Below the pieces are notes generated by a model. The model did not search any database. It was given only the letters and a program-made list of their open reading frames with translations, and was not told where the DNA came from. 49,104 nt of DNA. Origin: an uncultured Collinsella sp. (lineage in GTDB: Bacteria; Actinomycetota; Coriobacteriia; Coriobacteriales; Coriobacteriaceae). The DNA lies in contig CAUFRO010000015.1 in assembly GCA_959027945.1 (NCBI GenBank), forward strand, positions 1 through 49,104, given 5' to 3'. Below, one piece after another: positions 7,918 through 16,911 of the stretch (positions within the stretch are counted from its first letter, which is position 1; each line of letters starts with the position of its first letter). The translations under genes and the position numbers were made by a program.

Positions 7918-8070
7918 GGACTCAGCCGCAGACGCGGCATCATATATGCGGGCGGAACGTAGGGGCCACCGATGTTAAGAAGTGTCAGCAAGCATAACGA
8001 AAGGTAGGGACCCCGTGCGCCCGTTATGTATCACGCGGATGGGCCGCGCGGATACCAAGGGAAGGAGGCG

Positions 8071-9297
8071 CTAGGCCTGGGCAGCAGCAGAGCTGGGGCC
8101 CTGGACCTTTGCCCACGTCTTGAGCGACAGCGTATCGATCTCGATAAAGCCGGCGCTGGCCTTCTCGTCAAACGTGGTGTCGCGGTCGTAGGTAGCCAGG
8201 CCGTAGTCGTAGAGGCTGAAGGGACTCTTGCGGCCGACGACATGGCAGTTGCCCTTAAAGAACTTCAGACGGACAGTGCCGGTCACGAACTTCTGGGTAT
8301 CGGCCATAAAGGCGTCGAGCGCGTTCTTGAGCGGGCTGTACCACTGGCCGTTGTACACGGCGGTGGCCCAATCCTGCTCGAGCTTGATCTTGGTCTTGAG
8401 CAGGTCGCCCTCGACGCAGATGTCCTCGAGCGCCTTGTGGGCGGTGATGAGCGTCAGGGCGCCGGGAACCTCATAGCACTCGCGGCTCTTGAGGCCCACC
8501 AGACGATCCTCGACCAGGTCAAGACGGCCAAAGCCGTTGTCGCCCGAAATCTTGTTGAGGGCGATGACGATCTCGGAGAGCTTCATCTTCTTGCCGTCGA
8601 CGGCGACAGGCTTGCCGGCCTCAAACTCGATCTCGGTATAGGTCGGGGTGTCAGGCGTGTCCTCGGGGTTCTTGGTCATAACCCAAGCGTCATCGAGCGG
8701 CTCATTCCAAGGGTCCTCCAGGTGGCCGCACTCAATGGCACGACCCCACAAGTTGTCGTCGATGGAGTAGGGGTTGTCGTTGGCACCCTCGGGAACCGGC
8801 ACGTTGTGGGCGTGGGCATAGGCGACCTCGTCGGGACGGCACTTCAGGTCCCACTCGCGAACCGGGGCGATAACCTTGAGCTCGGGGTCGAGGGCCTTGA
8901 CGGCGGCCTCAAAACGGACCTGATCGTTACCTTTGCCAGTGCAGCCGTGGGCGACGTAGGTCGCGCCAAACTCGTGGGCGACCTCAACAAGCTTCTTGGC
9001 AAGCAGCGGGCGAGACAGGGCGGAGAGCAGCGGATACTTATTCTCGTACATGGAGTTTGCGGCGATGGCTTTGGTCAGGAACTCATCGGAGAACTCGTCG
9101 CGCAGGTCGAGCACCTGGCAATCGAGAACGCCCAGGTCGAGCGCCTTCTGCTTCTTGGCATCCAGTCCGGTCTCTTCCTGGCCCACGTTGCCGCAGACGC
9201 AAACGACATCGAGATTCTTCTCGTCCTGGAGCCACTTGACACATACGGATGTATCAAGACCACCGGAATATGCGAGAACGACTTTTTCCTTGCTCAT
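8071..9297 (-). CDS. argG: Argininosuccinate synthase
   Basis: Joins citrulline and aspartate with ATP to give argininosuccinate. The 408-residue protein has the N-type ATP pyrophosphatase loop AYSGGLDTS at residues 9-17, the AHGCTGKGNDQVRFE segment that binds substrate, and SIDDNLWGRAIE, all diagnostic of ArgG. An upstream in-frame extension is rejected because the family begins at MSKEKVVLAYSGG and AAAGGA lies eight bases before the ATG at 9295-9297. It heads an arginine unit with the small ORF and argH. No other arg genes are in the window. I could not identify an ArgR box with confidence. Confidence 0.97.
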   Translation of the reverse strand: MSKEKVVLAYSGGLDTSVCVKWLQDEKNLDVVCVCGNVGQEETGLDAKKQKALDLGVLDCQVLDLRDEFSDEFLTKAIAANSMYENKYPLLSALSRPLLAKKLVEVAHEFGATYVAHGCTGKGNDQVRFEAAVKALDPELKVIAPVREWDLKCRPDEVAYAHAHNVPVPEGANDNPYSIDDNLWGRAIECGHLEDPWNEPLDDAWVMTKNPEDTPDTPTYTEIEFEAGKPVAVDGKKMKLSEIVIALNKISGDNGFGRLDLVEDRLVGLKSRECYEVPGALTLITAHKALEDICVEGDLLKTKIKLEQDWATAVYNGQWYSPLKNALDAFMADTQKFVTGTVRLKFFKGNCHVVGRKSPFSLYDYGLATYDRDTTFDEKASAGFIEIDTLSLKTWAKVQGPSSAAAQA

Positions 9298-9851
9298 GGC
9301 TGTTTCCTTTCGCCCTTGGTAGCTAGTTAGAACATCGGTCAGTTGCAAGTCATTTCAAGGTCATATACCGTGCAATATCAGGTTAAATAGCAAAAATCAG
9401 CACATACATGCCCTAGAAACATGCAGCAATGTCGTGCTAAAACCCAACGACCTCAAAATGACTCTGTTGAGGCAATTCGCCCCATGCGGACAGAGACGAT
9501 TGTTATCGTCGTCGGGAAATTGCGCGCTGGCGTCGGATGGCATTGTCTGCAGTGGTGATGATCTTTACGAACTGCATCTGCCTCTCCTTTCACGTATCGC
9601 CGGGCGCAATTCAAATATCGTAAACGGTACCTTTTACTCGGTAAGCGGTTGTTTTTCCGTCTCCGTTTTCGATGGTCGCTATATTACGCTAAAGTGCCCG
9701 CAGCACAAGCGACAAATTCAAATTTCTGAAAAGTTTTTTCATTACTTTGTGAAGCGTGGTGCAAATACGCACCATTCCTGCGAAAATACGCTCGACTACT
9801 AGTTGATGGTTATAACGTCTGAAACAATCTCGAAACGAAAGGCGCATTTTT
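9298..9851. other. Long intergenic region between argG and a HAD phosphatase gene
   Basis: About 550 bp, clearly poorer in GC than the genes around it. On the plus strand a 122-codon frame (9434-9802, GTG start) runs through it. It contains a CPQHKRQIQISEKFFHYF stretch but has no Shine-Dalgarno, no recognisable family and non-typical codon use. It is noted, not called as a gene. The minus-strand leader of argG contains AT-rich boxes, but no confident promoter pair or arginine operator was found. Confidence 0.4.
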
Positions 9852-10679
9852 ATGCAAACTTACGAATCGGACGCCAACATCGGCAACATTAAGATTCTCG
9901 CCGTCGATATGGACAAGACGCTGCTGACCGACGAGCGTGTGCTGCCCCAGGGTCTTGATGAGCGCCTGGACAAGCTCGCCGACGCCGGCATCGTATTCTG
10001 CCCCGCCAGCGGACGTCCCGCCCCCAAGCTCGAGGAGATGTTCGAGGGCATCAAGAACCGCCTCGCCTTTTGTCCCGACAACGGAGCTTGCGTGATCTAT
10101 CGCGGCAGCTATATCTATAAAAGCAATATTGACGTGGAGCTGTATCAGCAGGTCTTGAACCGTGCCTCGGAGGATCCTCGCGCTGTCCCCGTCCTGTGCT
10201 GCTTCGACGAGTTCTACGTGCTTGCCCGCGACCATCAATACCACGACGAGATCAGCGTCTACTACAACACAATCAACTACGTCGACAGCTTTGAGGGCAT
10301 TGATTTCGAGTCCAACAAGATTTCGGTCTTCTTCCCCGGCTACGACGCCGAGCCCGCTTTCCGCGAGACCTATAGCCCCGAGTTCTCGGACAAGCTCTAC
10401 GTCACCAACGCCGGGCGCGAGTGGATCGACTTTATGAACCTGGGTGTCGACAAGGGCGCCGGCGTCGCGCACCTGTGCGAGCACCTGGGCATCGATATTG
10501 CCGACGCCGCCGCCGTGGGCGATACGTACAACGACATCCCCATGCTGGAGCGCGTCGGTCACAGCTTTATCGTGGACAATGCCGAAGAGCACATGAACGC
10601 GCACGCCAAGTGGCGCATTCCGAGCAACAACGACGGGGGCGTACTGACGCTCATCGACGCCATCTTGGCGGCTCGTTAA
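9852..10679 (+). CDS. Cof-type HAD-IIB family phosphatase
   Basis: Predicted sugar-phosphate or cofactor phosphatase of the Cof/YidA group. The 275-residue protein has motif I VDMDKTLL (Asp19, Asp21), the SGRP motif after the first strand (motif II region), an alpha/beta cap (about residues 85-185), the invariant lysine in DKGAG (motif III region) and motif IV VGDTYNDIPML. The length is right for the family. GAAAGG lies about 10 bases before the ATG. The last codons (GCCATCTTGGCGGC) form one arm of an inverted repeat whose partner is at 10833-10846. Substrate cannot be inferred. Confidence 0.9.
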   Translation: MQTYESDANIGNIKILAVDMDKTLLTDERVLPQGLDERLDKLADAGIVFCPASGRPAPKLEEMFEGIKNRLAFCPDNGACVIYRGSYIYKSNIDVELYQQVLNRASEDPRAVPVLCCFDEFYVLARDHQYHDEISVYYNTINYVDSFEGIDFESNKISVFFPGYDAEPAFRETYSPEFSDKLYVTNAGREWIDFMNLGVDKGAGVAHLCEHLGIDIADAAAVGDTYNDIPMLERVGHSFIVDNAEEHMNAHAKWRIPSNNDGGVLTLIDAILAAR

Positions 10680-10690
10680 TCTATCCCGTC

Positions 10691-10816
10691 GCCATGCCCG
10701 GGGCCGACCGCTTGATTTTTGCTCGGTCAAGTCCTGGGCTCGCACGAAGAGCACATTTAGTGCTCTTCGGCTCGTGCGGAATCTACAAAAATCAAGCGGT
10801 CGGCCCCGGGCATGGC
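10691..10816. repeat. Nested palindromic element 2 (31-bp perfect arms)
   Basis: The arms 10691-10721 and 10786-10816 are perfect 31-bp inverted repeats (outer ends GCCATGCCCGGGGCCGACCG). The 64-bp interior contains a further perfect 10-bp hairpin, CGAAGAGCAC / GTGCTCTTCG. T5/A5 runs lie at the loop-proximal ends of the arms, opposite to the layout of a terminator. It lies between convergent genes. A third, outer inverted repeat flanks it (10659-10672 with 10833-10846). Confidence 0.85.
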
Positions 10817-10882
10817 CATGTTGACTTTACTTGCCGCCAAGATGGCCTCTTGAGTGTCTAGATACTTGGCTGAATTTATTTG

Positions 10883-10923
10883 AACAGAGGGGAGCCCCTT
10901 TTTGGAAGGGGCTCCCCTCTGTT
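10883..10923. terminator. Bidirectional terminator downstream of polA
   Basis: Perfect 18-bp stem AACAGAGGGGAGCCCCTT (10883-10900) with AAGGGGCTCCCCTCTGTT (10906-10923) and a 5-nt loop, flanked by AT-rich sequence on both sides. It ends 29 nt beyond the polA stop. Confidence 0.88.
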
Positions 10924-10952
10924 TTGGTTACTTTGGGGTTGTGGGCACTTCC

Positions 10953-13703
10953 CTATTTGGCGTCGGCCCAGGTTATGCCGGTGCTGGCTTCGGCAATTAG
11001 GGGGACGCGGAGGTCTACTACGTGTTCCATGACGTCGCGGACCATGGTGGTTAGGCGCTCGACTTCGTCGATGGGGCACTCAAAGTCCAGTTCGTCGTGC
11101 ACTTGCAGGATCATGTGGGCGGCAAAGCCTTCCTCTTCCAGGCGGCGGCTTACGCGGGCCATGGCGATCTTGATGATGTCGGCGGCGGTTCCCTGCATGG
11201 GGTGGTTCATGGCCGTGCGCTCGCCAAAGCCGCGGAGTTGCGGGTTTTTGGCCTTGAGCTCGGGAATATGGCGTCTGCGGCCATACATGGTCTCGGCGTA
11301 GCCCGTCTGCTTGGCGCGCGCCACTACGTTGTCGAGGAACGTACGCACGCCCGGGTAGGCCTCGTAGTAGCGGTCGATCATGTCGCGTGCCTCGGCCATC
11401 GAGATATGCAGCGACTGCGACAGGCCGTAGGCCTGCTGGCCATACACGATGCCAAAGTTCACGGCCTTGGCGCGACTGCGCAGGTCGGGCGTTACCTCGG
11501 ACACCGGCACACCGAACACGCGCGCCGCCGTCTCGGCATGGAAGTCCTCGCCCTCGTTAAAGGCGCGCACCAAGTGCTCGTCACCTGAGAGATGCGCCAG
11601 CAGACGCAGCTCGATCTGCGAGTAGTCCACCGCCAAAAAGACGCTTCCCTCGCCTGCCGAAAACGCCGTCTTGACGGTACGACCCAGCTCCGAGCGCGTC
11701 GGGATGTTCTGCAGGTTCGGGTCGCTCGAGGACAGACGCCCCGTTGCCGTGATGGTCTGGTTGTACGTAGTGTGTACGCGACCGTCACCACGGCGTAGCG
11801 GGCCCAGCGTGTCCAGATAGGTGGACTTGATCTTAGATTTCTCACGCCAGTCCAAGATCAGACGCACGATTTCGTGGTCACGCGCAAGGTCGCTCAGCAC
11901 CTTGGCGTTGGTCGAATAATAGCCGCGCTTAGTCTTCTTGAGGCCCTTGGTCGGAAGCCCCATCACATCAAAGAGCACGTGCGACAGCTGCATGGGACTG
12001 CCAATATTAAAGGTCTCGTCACCCGCCAGGTCGCGAATACTGCGCTCAACCTCGGTAATCTGGGTCGCCAGACCCTCGGACAGACTGTGCAGACGGTCGG
12101 GGTCCACGAGCATGCCCGCGCGCTCCATCTTGGCAAGTACCGGAACGAGCGGCATCTCGATGCCATCGAACACGTTGGCGGCATTCTCACGGGCCATGCA
12201 CTCGCGCAACGGTGCCACGAGCGCCAGCGTCAGAGCCGCAGTACGGGCGGCAGGCGCCGGAGCGTCCTCACCGGCACCCTCTGCGCCGCGCGCCGCAGGC
12301 AGCGCCATCTGCAGATACGTATCGGCAAGATATGCCTCATCGAACTCGGAGCGATCGGAATCCAGCAGATAGGCAGCGACCACGGTATCGAAGATACGCG
12401 TGGAATCGGTAGCGAGCGGATCCATGAGCTCGGGCTCAGAAGAATCGACGGGCGAAAGCTCGTGCAACAGCGCCTTCATATCCGGGCTCGCCACGCGACC
12501 CTCCATAAACAGACGCGCGAGCACGCCGGCAATCACGCCGTGAACGAAGTTGAAGCCCTCAACCTCAGCCGCCGCACAGCTGTCGCCCTCCTCGAGCGCG
12601 AACAGGCCCTTGGACGTCGCCAACCACAGCGTGCGCGTCAGTCCAAAGAGCGCGCCCTCTTCCTTGTCGTCGTCCACCACGGCGGCGACCCACTCGCCGG
12701 CATCAATCGCGCGGGAGACCTCAGCCGCAACGGCACCAAGCGCGTCGGCATCGCCGGCGGCTGCGCGAACCATAGCAGGTATCTCAACCACACTGGAGGC
12801 AGCAGCAGCCCCGCCCTCGCCGCCGACCAGCGCCAAGAAACGGTTCTGCATGGCGGTGATACCAAGTGTGCCCAGCGCCGCGGACACTTCGTCGGCAGAA
12901 AACGCCGGGAAGGACGTTTCGTCAAAGTCGAGCTCGACGGGCGCATCGGTGCGAATGGTTGCGACCTTGCGGCTCAGCAGCGCATCGTCGATGTGCGCAC
13001 GCAGGTTCTCGCCCATCTTGCCCTTGACCTCGTCGGCATGCGCGATGACCTCGTCCAAGCTGCCGTACTGTGCGATGAGCGCGCTCGCCTTTTTGGGGCC
13101 GATGCCCGGTACGCCGGGAATGTTGTCCGACGTATCGCCCTTTAGACCGTAAAAATCGGGCACGAGCGCCGGCGTAATGCCGTGATACAGGTCGTCCACG
13201 CTCTCGGGCGTCATGATCGCCACGTCGGACAGGCCCTTGCGGGTCGAGACCACGTTGACGTGCTCGGTCACGAGTTGATACATGTCGCGGTCGCCGGTCA
13301 CCAGCAGCATGTCGCAGCCGGCCTCTTCACCCAGGCGCGCCATGGTTCCCAGGATATCGTCGCCTTCCCAGCCCTCGGACTGCAGAATCGGCACGTTGAG
13401 CGCGGTGAGCAGCTCCTTGATCATCGGAAACTGCGCATGCAGATCGGGGTCCATGGGCGGGCGTTGCGCCTTATACTGCGGCAGCATCTCCATGCGCACG
13501 CGCGGTTTGCCCTTGTCAAACGCCACGACCACACCGTCGGGGTTAAAGGCATCGATCATCTTGAGAAACATGTTCAGAAAGCCGAAGATCGCGTTGGTGG
13601 GGCGGCCGTCCGGCGCATTCATGGTGGGCGGCACGGCGTGGAAGGCGCGGTGCATGAGCGAGTTGCCGTCGATAACGGCAAAGGTGCGGCGCTTGTCAGA
13701 CAT
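10953..13703 (-). CDS. polA: DNA polymerase I
   Basis: Replication and repair polymerase that removes RNA primers and fills gaps. The 916-residue protein has an N-terminal 5'-3' exonuclease domain (about 1-290, with VIDGNSLMHRAFHA and PGVPGIGPKKA), a central domain, and the polymerase domain with motif A DYSQIELRLLAH (about 693-704), motif B RAKAVNFGIVYG (about 744-755) and motif C QVHDELDFE (about 867-875). The central 3'-5' exonuclease-like domain lacks the DxE metal motif (WVAAVVDDDKEEG stands where FDTET is expected), so proofreading is probably absent, as in many Gram-positive PolA. The start ATG at 13701-13703 has CGAGG eight bases upstream; an in-frame upstream start is less likely. 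Confidence 0.97.
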   Translation of the reverse strand: MSDKRRTFAVIDGNSLMHRAFHAVPPTMNAPDGRPTNAIFGFLNMFLKMIDAFNPDGVVVAFDKGKPRVRMEMLPQYKAQRPPMDPDLHAQFPMIKELLTALNVPILQSEGWEGDDILGTMARLGEEAGCDMLLVTGDRDMYQLVTEHVNVVSTRKGLSDVAIMTPESVDDLYHGITPALVPDFYGLKGDTSDNIPGVPGIGPKKASALIAQYGSLDEVIAHADEVKGKMGENLRAHIDDALLSRKVATIRTDAPVELDFDETSFPAFSADEVSAALGTLGITAMQNRFLALVGGEGGAAAASSVVEIPAMVRAAAGDADALGAVAAEVSRAIDAGEWVAAVVDDDKEEGALFGLTRTLWLATSKGLFALEEGDSCAAAEVEGFNFVHGVIAGVLARLFMEGRVASPDMKALLHELSPVDSSEPELMDPLATDSTRIFDTVVAAYLLDSDRSEFDEAYLADTYLQMALPAARGAEGAGEDAPAPAARTAALTLALVAPLRECMARENAANVFDGIEMPLVPVLAKMERAGMLVDPDRLHSLSEGLATQITEVERSIRDLAGDETFNIGSPMQLSHVLFDVMGLPTKGLKKTKRGYYSTNAKVLSDLARDHEIVRLILDWREKSKIKSTYLDTLGPLRRGDGRVHTTYNQTITATGRLSSSDPNLQNIPTRSELGRTVKTAFSAGEGSVFLAVDYSQIELRLLAHLSGDEHLVRAFNEGEDFHAETAARVFGVPVSEVTPDLRSRAKAVNFGIVYGQQAYGLSQSLHISMAEARDMIDRYYEAYPGVRTFLDNVVARAKQTGYAETMYGRRRHIPELKAKNPQLRGFGERTAMNHPMQGTAADIIKIAMARVSRRLEEEGFAAHMILQVHDELDFECPIDEVERLTTMVRDVMEHVVDLRVPLIAEASTGITWADAK

Positions 13704-13869
13704 ATTGAATACCTCGCTTTGGGCTGGGCACGGTTTGCTCACACCAGTTTACACGCTCCCCGCCCCGCGGCCACCGCACATCAGGCTTCCCTGCCGCCGC
13801 GGGCCCGCGCGTGATACGATGGCTCACGGTACATCAACCAGCACAATCGATCCGAAAGGAGCCTGCGTC

Positions 13870-15267
13870 ATGGAGCGTCCCTGCGCATGGAAAAAGTACA
13901 CGCCACAGCAAGTCGAGGAGCTCGAGGAGCTTTGCCGCGGCTATAAGCAGTTTTTGAGCGAGAACAAGACCGAGCGCCTGTGCGTCAAGACCGGCATCAA
14001 GATGGCCGAGGAGGCGGGATACGTCGACCTGGAGACCGTGATCGCCGAGGGCCGCGAGCTCAAGGCAGGCGACAAGGTGTACGCCGCCAACCACGGCAAG
14101 GACCTTATGCTCGTCAACCTGGGCACCGCCCCGCTCGAGCAGGGCTTTAACATCCTGGGCGCCCACGTGGACTCGCCGCGCCTGGACCTTAAGCAGAATC
14201 CCGCCTTCGAGGCCGGCGACATGGCCTACCTCGACACGCACTACTACGGCGGCGTCAAGAGCTACCACTGGGTAGCCTCCCCGCTCGCACTCGTGGGCGT
14301 CATCTGCAAAAAGGACGGTACCACCGTCGACATCAATATCGGCGACAAGGCGGACGACCCGGTCTTTACCATCTCCGACCTGCTGATCCACCTCTCGAGC
14401 GAGCAGATGTCCAAGCCTGCCAAGGACGCCGTCGATGCCGAGATCCTCGACGTGATCGTGGGCGGTCGTCCCGTCAAGTTCGATGGGGACGACAAGGACG
14501 CCCCCAAGGAGCCCGTCAAGCAGATGTTCCTGGACATCCTCAAGGAGCAGTACGACGTCGAGGAGGAGGACTTCCTCTCCGCCGAGATCGAGGTCGTGCC
14601 CGCCGGCCCCGCCCGCGACATGGGCCTCGACCGCTCCATGATTTTGGGCTATGGCCACGACGATCGCGTCTGCGCCTACCCCTCCATGCTCGCCCAGATC
14701 GACGTCGCCAACGTGGAGCGCACGAGCATCACGCTCATCGTCGACAAGGAGGAGATCGGCTCCGTGGGTGCCACCGGTATGACGAGCCGCTTCTTCGAGA
14801 ACACCGTCGCCGAGATCATGACGCTCGCCGGCGAGGATAGCCCGCTGGCCCTGCGCCGCGCACTCGCCCGCAGCCGCATGCTCTCCTCCGACGTGTCCGC
14901 CGGCTTCGACCCGGGCTATGCCGGCAAGTTCGAGACCAAGAACGCGGCCTTTATGGGTCGCGGCCTGTGCTTTAACAAGTACACGGGCAGCCGCGGCAAG
15001 GGCGGCTCCAACGACGCCGATGCCGAGTACGTGGCCCTCGTCCGCGACATCATGGACGAGGCCGGCGTGGACTTCCAGACCTGTGAGCTCGGTCGCGTCA
15101 ACGCGGGCGGCGGCGGCACCATTGCCTACATCATGGCCAAGTATGGCATGAACGTCATCGACTCCGGCGTTGCCGTCCTGTCCATGCACGCCCTGTGGGA
15201 GGTCGCCAACAAGGCCGATATCTACGAGGCCTATCGCGGGTACAAAGCCTTCCTCGAGCGCGCCTAA
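13870..15267 (+). CDS. M18 family aminopeptidase
   Basis: Cytosolic zinc aminopeptidase of the aspartyl aminopeptidase family, removing N-terminal residues from peptides. The 465-residue protein has the metal ligand segment GAHVDSPRLDL (His99), the DKEEIGSVGATG segment with the catalytic acidic residues, the GYGHDDR segment, and the terminal SMHALWE with the last histidine ligand. The ATG at 13870 follows AAAGGAG at nine bases; the open frame upstream is antisense to polA and is discarded. It is divergent from polA. A weak extended -10 (TGATACGAT, 13812-13820) lies upstream. Followed by its own terminator. Confidence 0.93.
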   Translation: MERPCAWKKYTPQQVEELEELCRGYKQFLSENKTERLCVKTGIKMAEEAGYVDLETVIAEGRELKAGDKVYAANHGKDLMLVNLGTAPLEQGFNILGAHVDSPRLDLKQNPAFEAGDMAYLDTHYYGGVKSYHWVASPLALVGVICKKDGTTVDINIGDKADDPVFTISDLLIHLSSEQMSKPAKDAVDAEILDVIVGGRPVKFDGDDKDAPKEPVKQMFLDILKEQYDVEEEDFLSAEIEVVPAGPARDMGLDRSMILGYGHDDRVCAYPSMLAQIDVANVERTSITLIVDKEEIGSVGATGMTSRFFENTVAEIMTLAGEDSPLALRRALARSRMLSSDVSAGFDPGYAGKFETKNAAFMGRGLCFNKYTGSRGKGGSNDADAEYVALVRDIMDEAGVDFQTCELGRVNAGGGGTIAYIMAKYGMNVIDSGVAVLSMHALWEVANKADIYEAYRGYKAFLERA

Positions 15268-15308
15268 CCAACCCTTGTAAGGCGCACCAAACCAGCCCTT
15301 TATAACTT

Positions 15309-15376
15309 GCGGTGGAATACGGACTAACCTGGCCTTCAACCGGCTCGCGCAGACCGTATTCCGCCGCGACTTTTTT
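15309..15376 (+). terminator. Terminator after the M18 aminopeptidase gene
   Basis: GCGGTGGAATACGG (15309-15322) pairs with CCGTATTCCGCCGC (15354-15367) with one mismatch, then GACTTTTTTGG. It lies just ahead of the yaaA ribosome binding site. Confidence 0.85.
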
Positions 15377-15391
15377 GGCAGAGGAGAGTTC

Positions 15392-16201
15392 ATGCTCCAG
15401 GTCATCGTTTCACCCGCCAAGCAAATGCGCGCGGCACAAGATGCTTTTGAAGTTCAGGGGATTCCGCCCTTTGCGCGCGAGACCGCTCAGCTGCACCATG
15501 CGCTCTTGGACATCGAACGAACCGAAGGCGACAGCGGCCTACAAGCTCTGTGGAACGTCAGCGACAAGCTGCTGGCCCCTTGTCTCGACATTTTGCATGA
15601 GTTCGAGCCCATCTTGGGGAACGGCGATCTCGACAATCCCGCACTCGCCCGTCACCTCTCCCCCGCCATCATGTCCTATCACGGCATTCAGTACCAGAGC
15701 ATGGCACCCGAGGTGATGGATTCAGTGCAGCTCGCATGGCTGCAAGACCATCTGTGGATCCTCTCCGGCCTCTACGGGTGCGTTCGTCCCTTCCATGCCG
15801 TCGAACCGTATCGACTGGAGATGGGCGCGAAGCTCGCCGTTGACGATGCCCAAGACCTCTACGCGTTTTGGAGCGACAAGCTCGCGCGGGCTATCGCCCC
15901 GGCAGGCTCAAACACCACGATCGTCAACCTCGCCAGCGTAGAGTATGCCAAAGCCGTTCTGCCCCACCTCGCGGACGACGCCACGGCCGTCACATGCCTC
16001 TTTGGCGAGGGCATCCGCAACGGGAAGCCCATCCAACGGTCGACCGCCAGCAAAAAGGCGCGCGGCTCCATGGTGCGGTGGATGGCAGAAAACAAGCTCG
16101 AGGATGCAAGCGAACTCACCGCATTCAACATCGGCTATCGGCACATCCCCGAGCTTTCAGACAAAAACACCCTGGTTTTCATGAACGCGCAGGCACAATA
16201 G
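15392..16201 (+). CDS. yaaA: Peroxide stress protein YaaA (DUF328/UPF0246 family)
   Basis: E. coli YaaA limits free iron and damage during peroxide stress and binds DNA. The 269-residue product shows the family features: MLQVIVSPAKQM at the N-terminus, YHGIQYQSM, LSGLYGCVRPFHAVEPYRLEM, and NLASVEYAKAV, ending with a KKARGSMVRWM segment. Length fits. The ATG has GAGGAG six bases upstream. It sits alone between the aminopeptidase terminator and a convergent gene 23 bp away, so any shared 3' terminator must be inside a coding sequence. Confidence 0.93.
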   Translation: MLQVIVSPAKQMRAAQDAFEVQGIPPFARETAQLHHALLDIERTEGDSGLQALWNVSDKLLAPCLDILHEFEPILGNGDLDNPALARHLSPAIMSYHGIQYQSMAPEVMDSVQLAWLQDHLWILSGLYGCVRPFHAVEPYRLEMGAKLAVDDAQDLYAFWSDKLARAIAPAGSNTTIVNLASVEYAKAVLPHLADDATAVTCLFGEGIRNGKPIQRSTASKKARGSMVRWMAENKLEDASELTAFNIGYRHIPELSDKNTLVFMNAQAQ

Positions 16202-16224
16202 GCCCGCCGTTTCCAAACACCCCA

Positions 16225-16740
16225 TTACTCCGCCAAGCCATCGGCCTTTGCAATCTCGCTCGTCGAGCCATCTTGGTAGGTAATCTTAACGTGCTCCACC
16301 TCGGATACCGCAGCGCCCGCCGGGGGCTCCAAGCGCCATTCCGTCAGCGCAATGTCCATGGTCGTGGGCACGTCCCCTTGATCTTTGAGCTTCACCGTCA
16401 GCGTTTTGAGCGTCGCATCAAACGTCACGCGTTCGATTTCTTCGCCCGGAATAGACCCGCCGCTCAGCTGCAGCTGCACAAACTCGTCGCGCGGATACCA
16501 ATAGTCGCCCGGTGCGGCAACCGTGTTGCCACCAGAAACTTTCATGGTCATAATCGGCAGGCCCTCGTCGGCTTCAAACCCCCAGGTAGCGCCGCCAGGA
16601 CCGCCGAACGTCCAAATACAAAAGGCAATCACCAGCACGGCAAGCACCGCAAAACCAATCGCAACCAATCCATGGTGCGCACGGCTTTCCTCGGCCGATA
16701 CATCCCATTGCGTCTCTCGATATAGATGCTTGTCTTCCAT
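16225..16740 (-). CDS. Hypothetical single-pass membrane protein
   Basis: 171 residues: a short polar N-terminus, one hydrophobic segment (about 24-45) and an exported domain of about 120 residues rich in beta-prone sequence (MTMKVSGGNTVAAPGDYWYP, LTVKLKDQG, HVKITYQDG). No cleavable signal is obvious, so the protein is probably anchored with its C-terminal domain outside. The ATG at 16738-16740 has GGGGAGG five bases upstream; longer in-frame extensions run through the thiC leader and are rejected. It is divergent from thiC and convergent with yaaA. I do not recognise the family. Confidence 0.75.
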   Translation of the reverse strand: MEDKHLYRETQWDVSAEESRAHHGLVAIGFAVLAVLVIAFCIWTFGGPGGATWGFEADEGLPIMTMKVSGGNTVAAPGDYWYPRDEFVQLQLSGGSIPGEEIERVTFDATLKTLTVKLKDQGDVPTTMDIALTEWRLEPPAGAAVSEVEHVKITYQDGSTSEIAKADGLAE

Positions 16741-16790
16741 GTACGCCTCCCCACAGGCACGCTCGTTAGGCCAATCGTACCCATTCGAGC

Positions 16791-16796
16791 TATACT
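16791..16796 (+). promoter_or_regulatory. Candidate -10 box of the thiC promoter
   Basis: TATACT, with a weak TTAGGC -35 at 16766-16771 (19-bp spacing). It predicts transcription starting just before the riboswitch. Confidence 0.5.
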
Positions 16797-16810
16797 TGAG
16801 CCCATTACAT

Positions 16811-16903
16811 AAACGGGGAGCTTGCAGGACAAGACGGCAGGCTGAGATTGGGCGCGCCCGCCCTGACCCGCAAACCTGATATGGGTAATGCCAACGAAGG
16901 GAG
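16811..16903 (+). promoter_or_regulatory. TPP riboswitch (THI element)
   Basis: Senses thiamine pyrophosphate and shuts off thiC. The conserved blocks are in order: ACGGGGAGC, GGCTGAGATTGGGC, GACCCGCAAACCTGATATGGG, TAATGCCAACGAAGGGA. The aptamer ends directly in AAGGGAG, which is also the thiC Shine-Dalgarno, eight bases before the ATG. No separate terminator hairpin is seen between aptamer and gene, so translational control is the likely mode (inference). Confidence 0.96.
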
Positions 16904-16911
16904 CCGTGCCA

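Noticed and set aside
7838..8070. Possible T-box leader between argG and argH
   Set aside because: The conserved AGGGTGGNACCGCG block is not present; only generic hairpins are seen.
13834..15420. 528-codon frame on the minus strand opposite the M18 aminopeptidase
   Set aside because: Composition rich in Val, Gly, His, Asp and Leu is typical of an antisense frame of GC-rich coding DNA; the plus-strand product has the peptidase motifs.
16888..16911. Upstream ATG as the start of thiC
   Set aside because: It lies inside the conserved TPP aptamer and has no ribosome site; the ATG at 16912 has one at eight bases.
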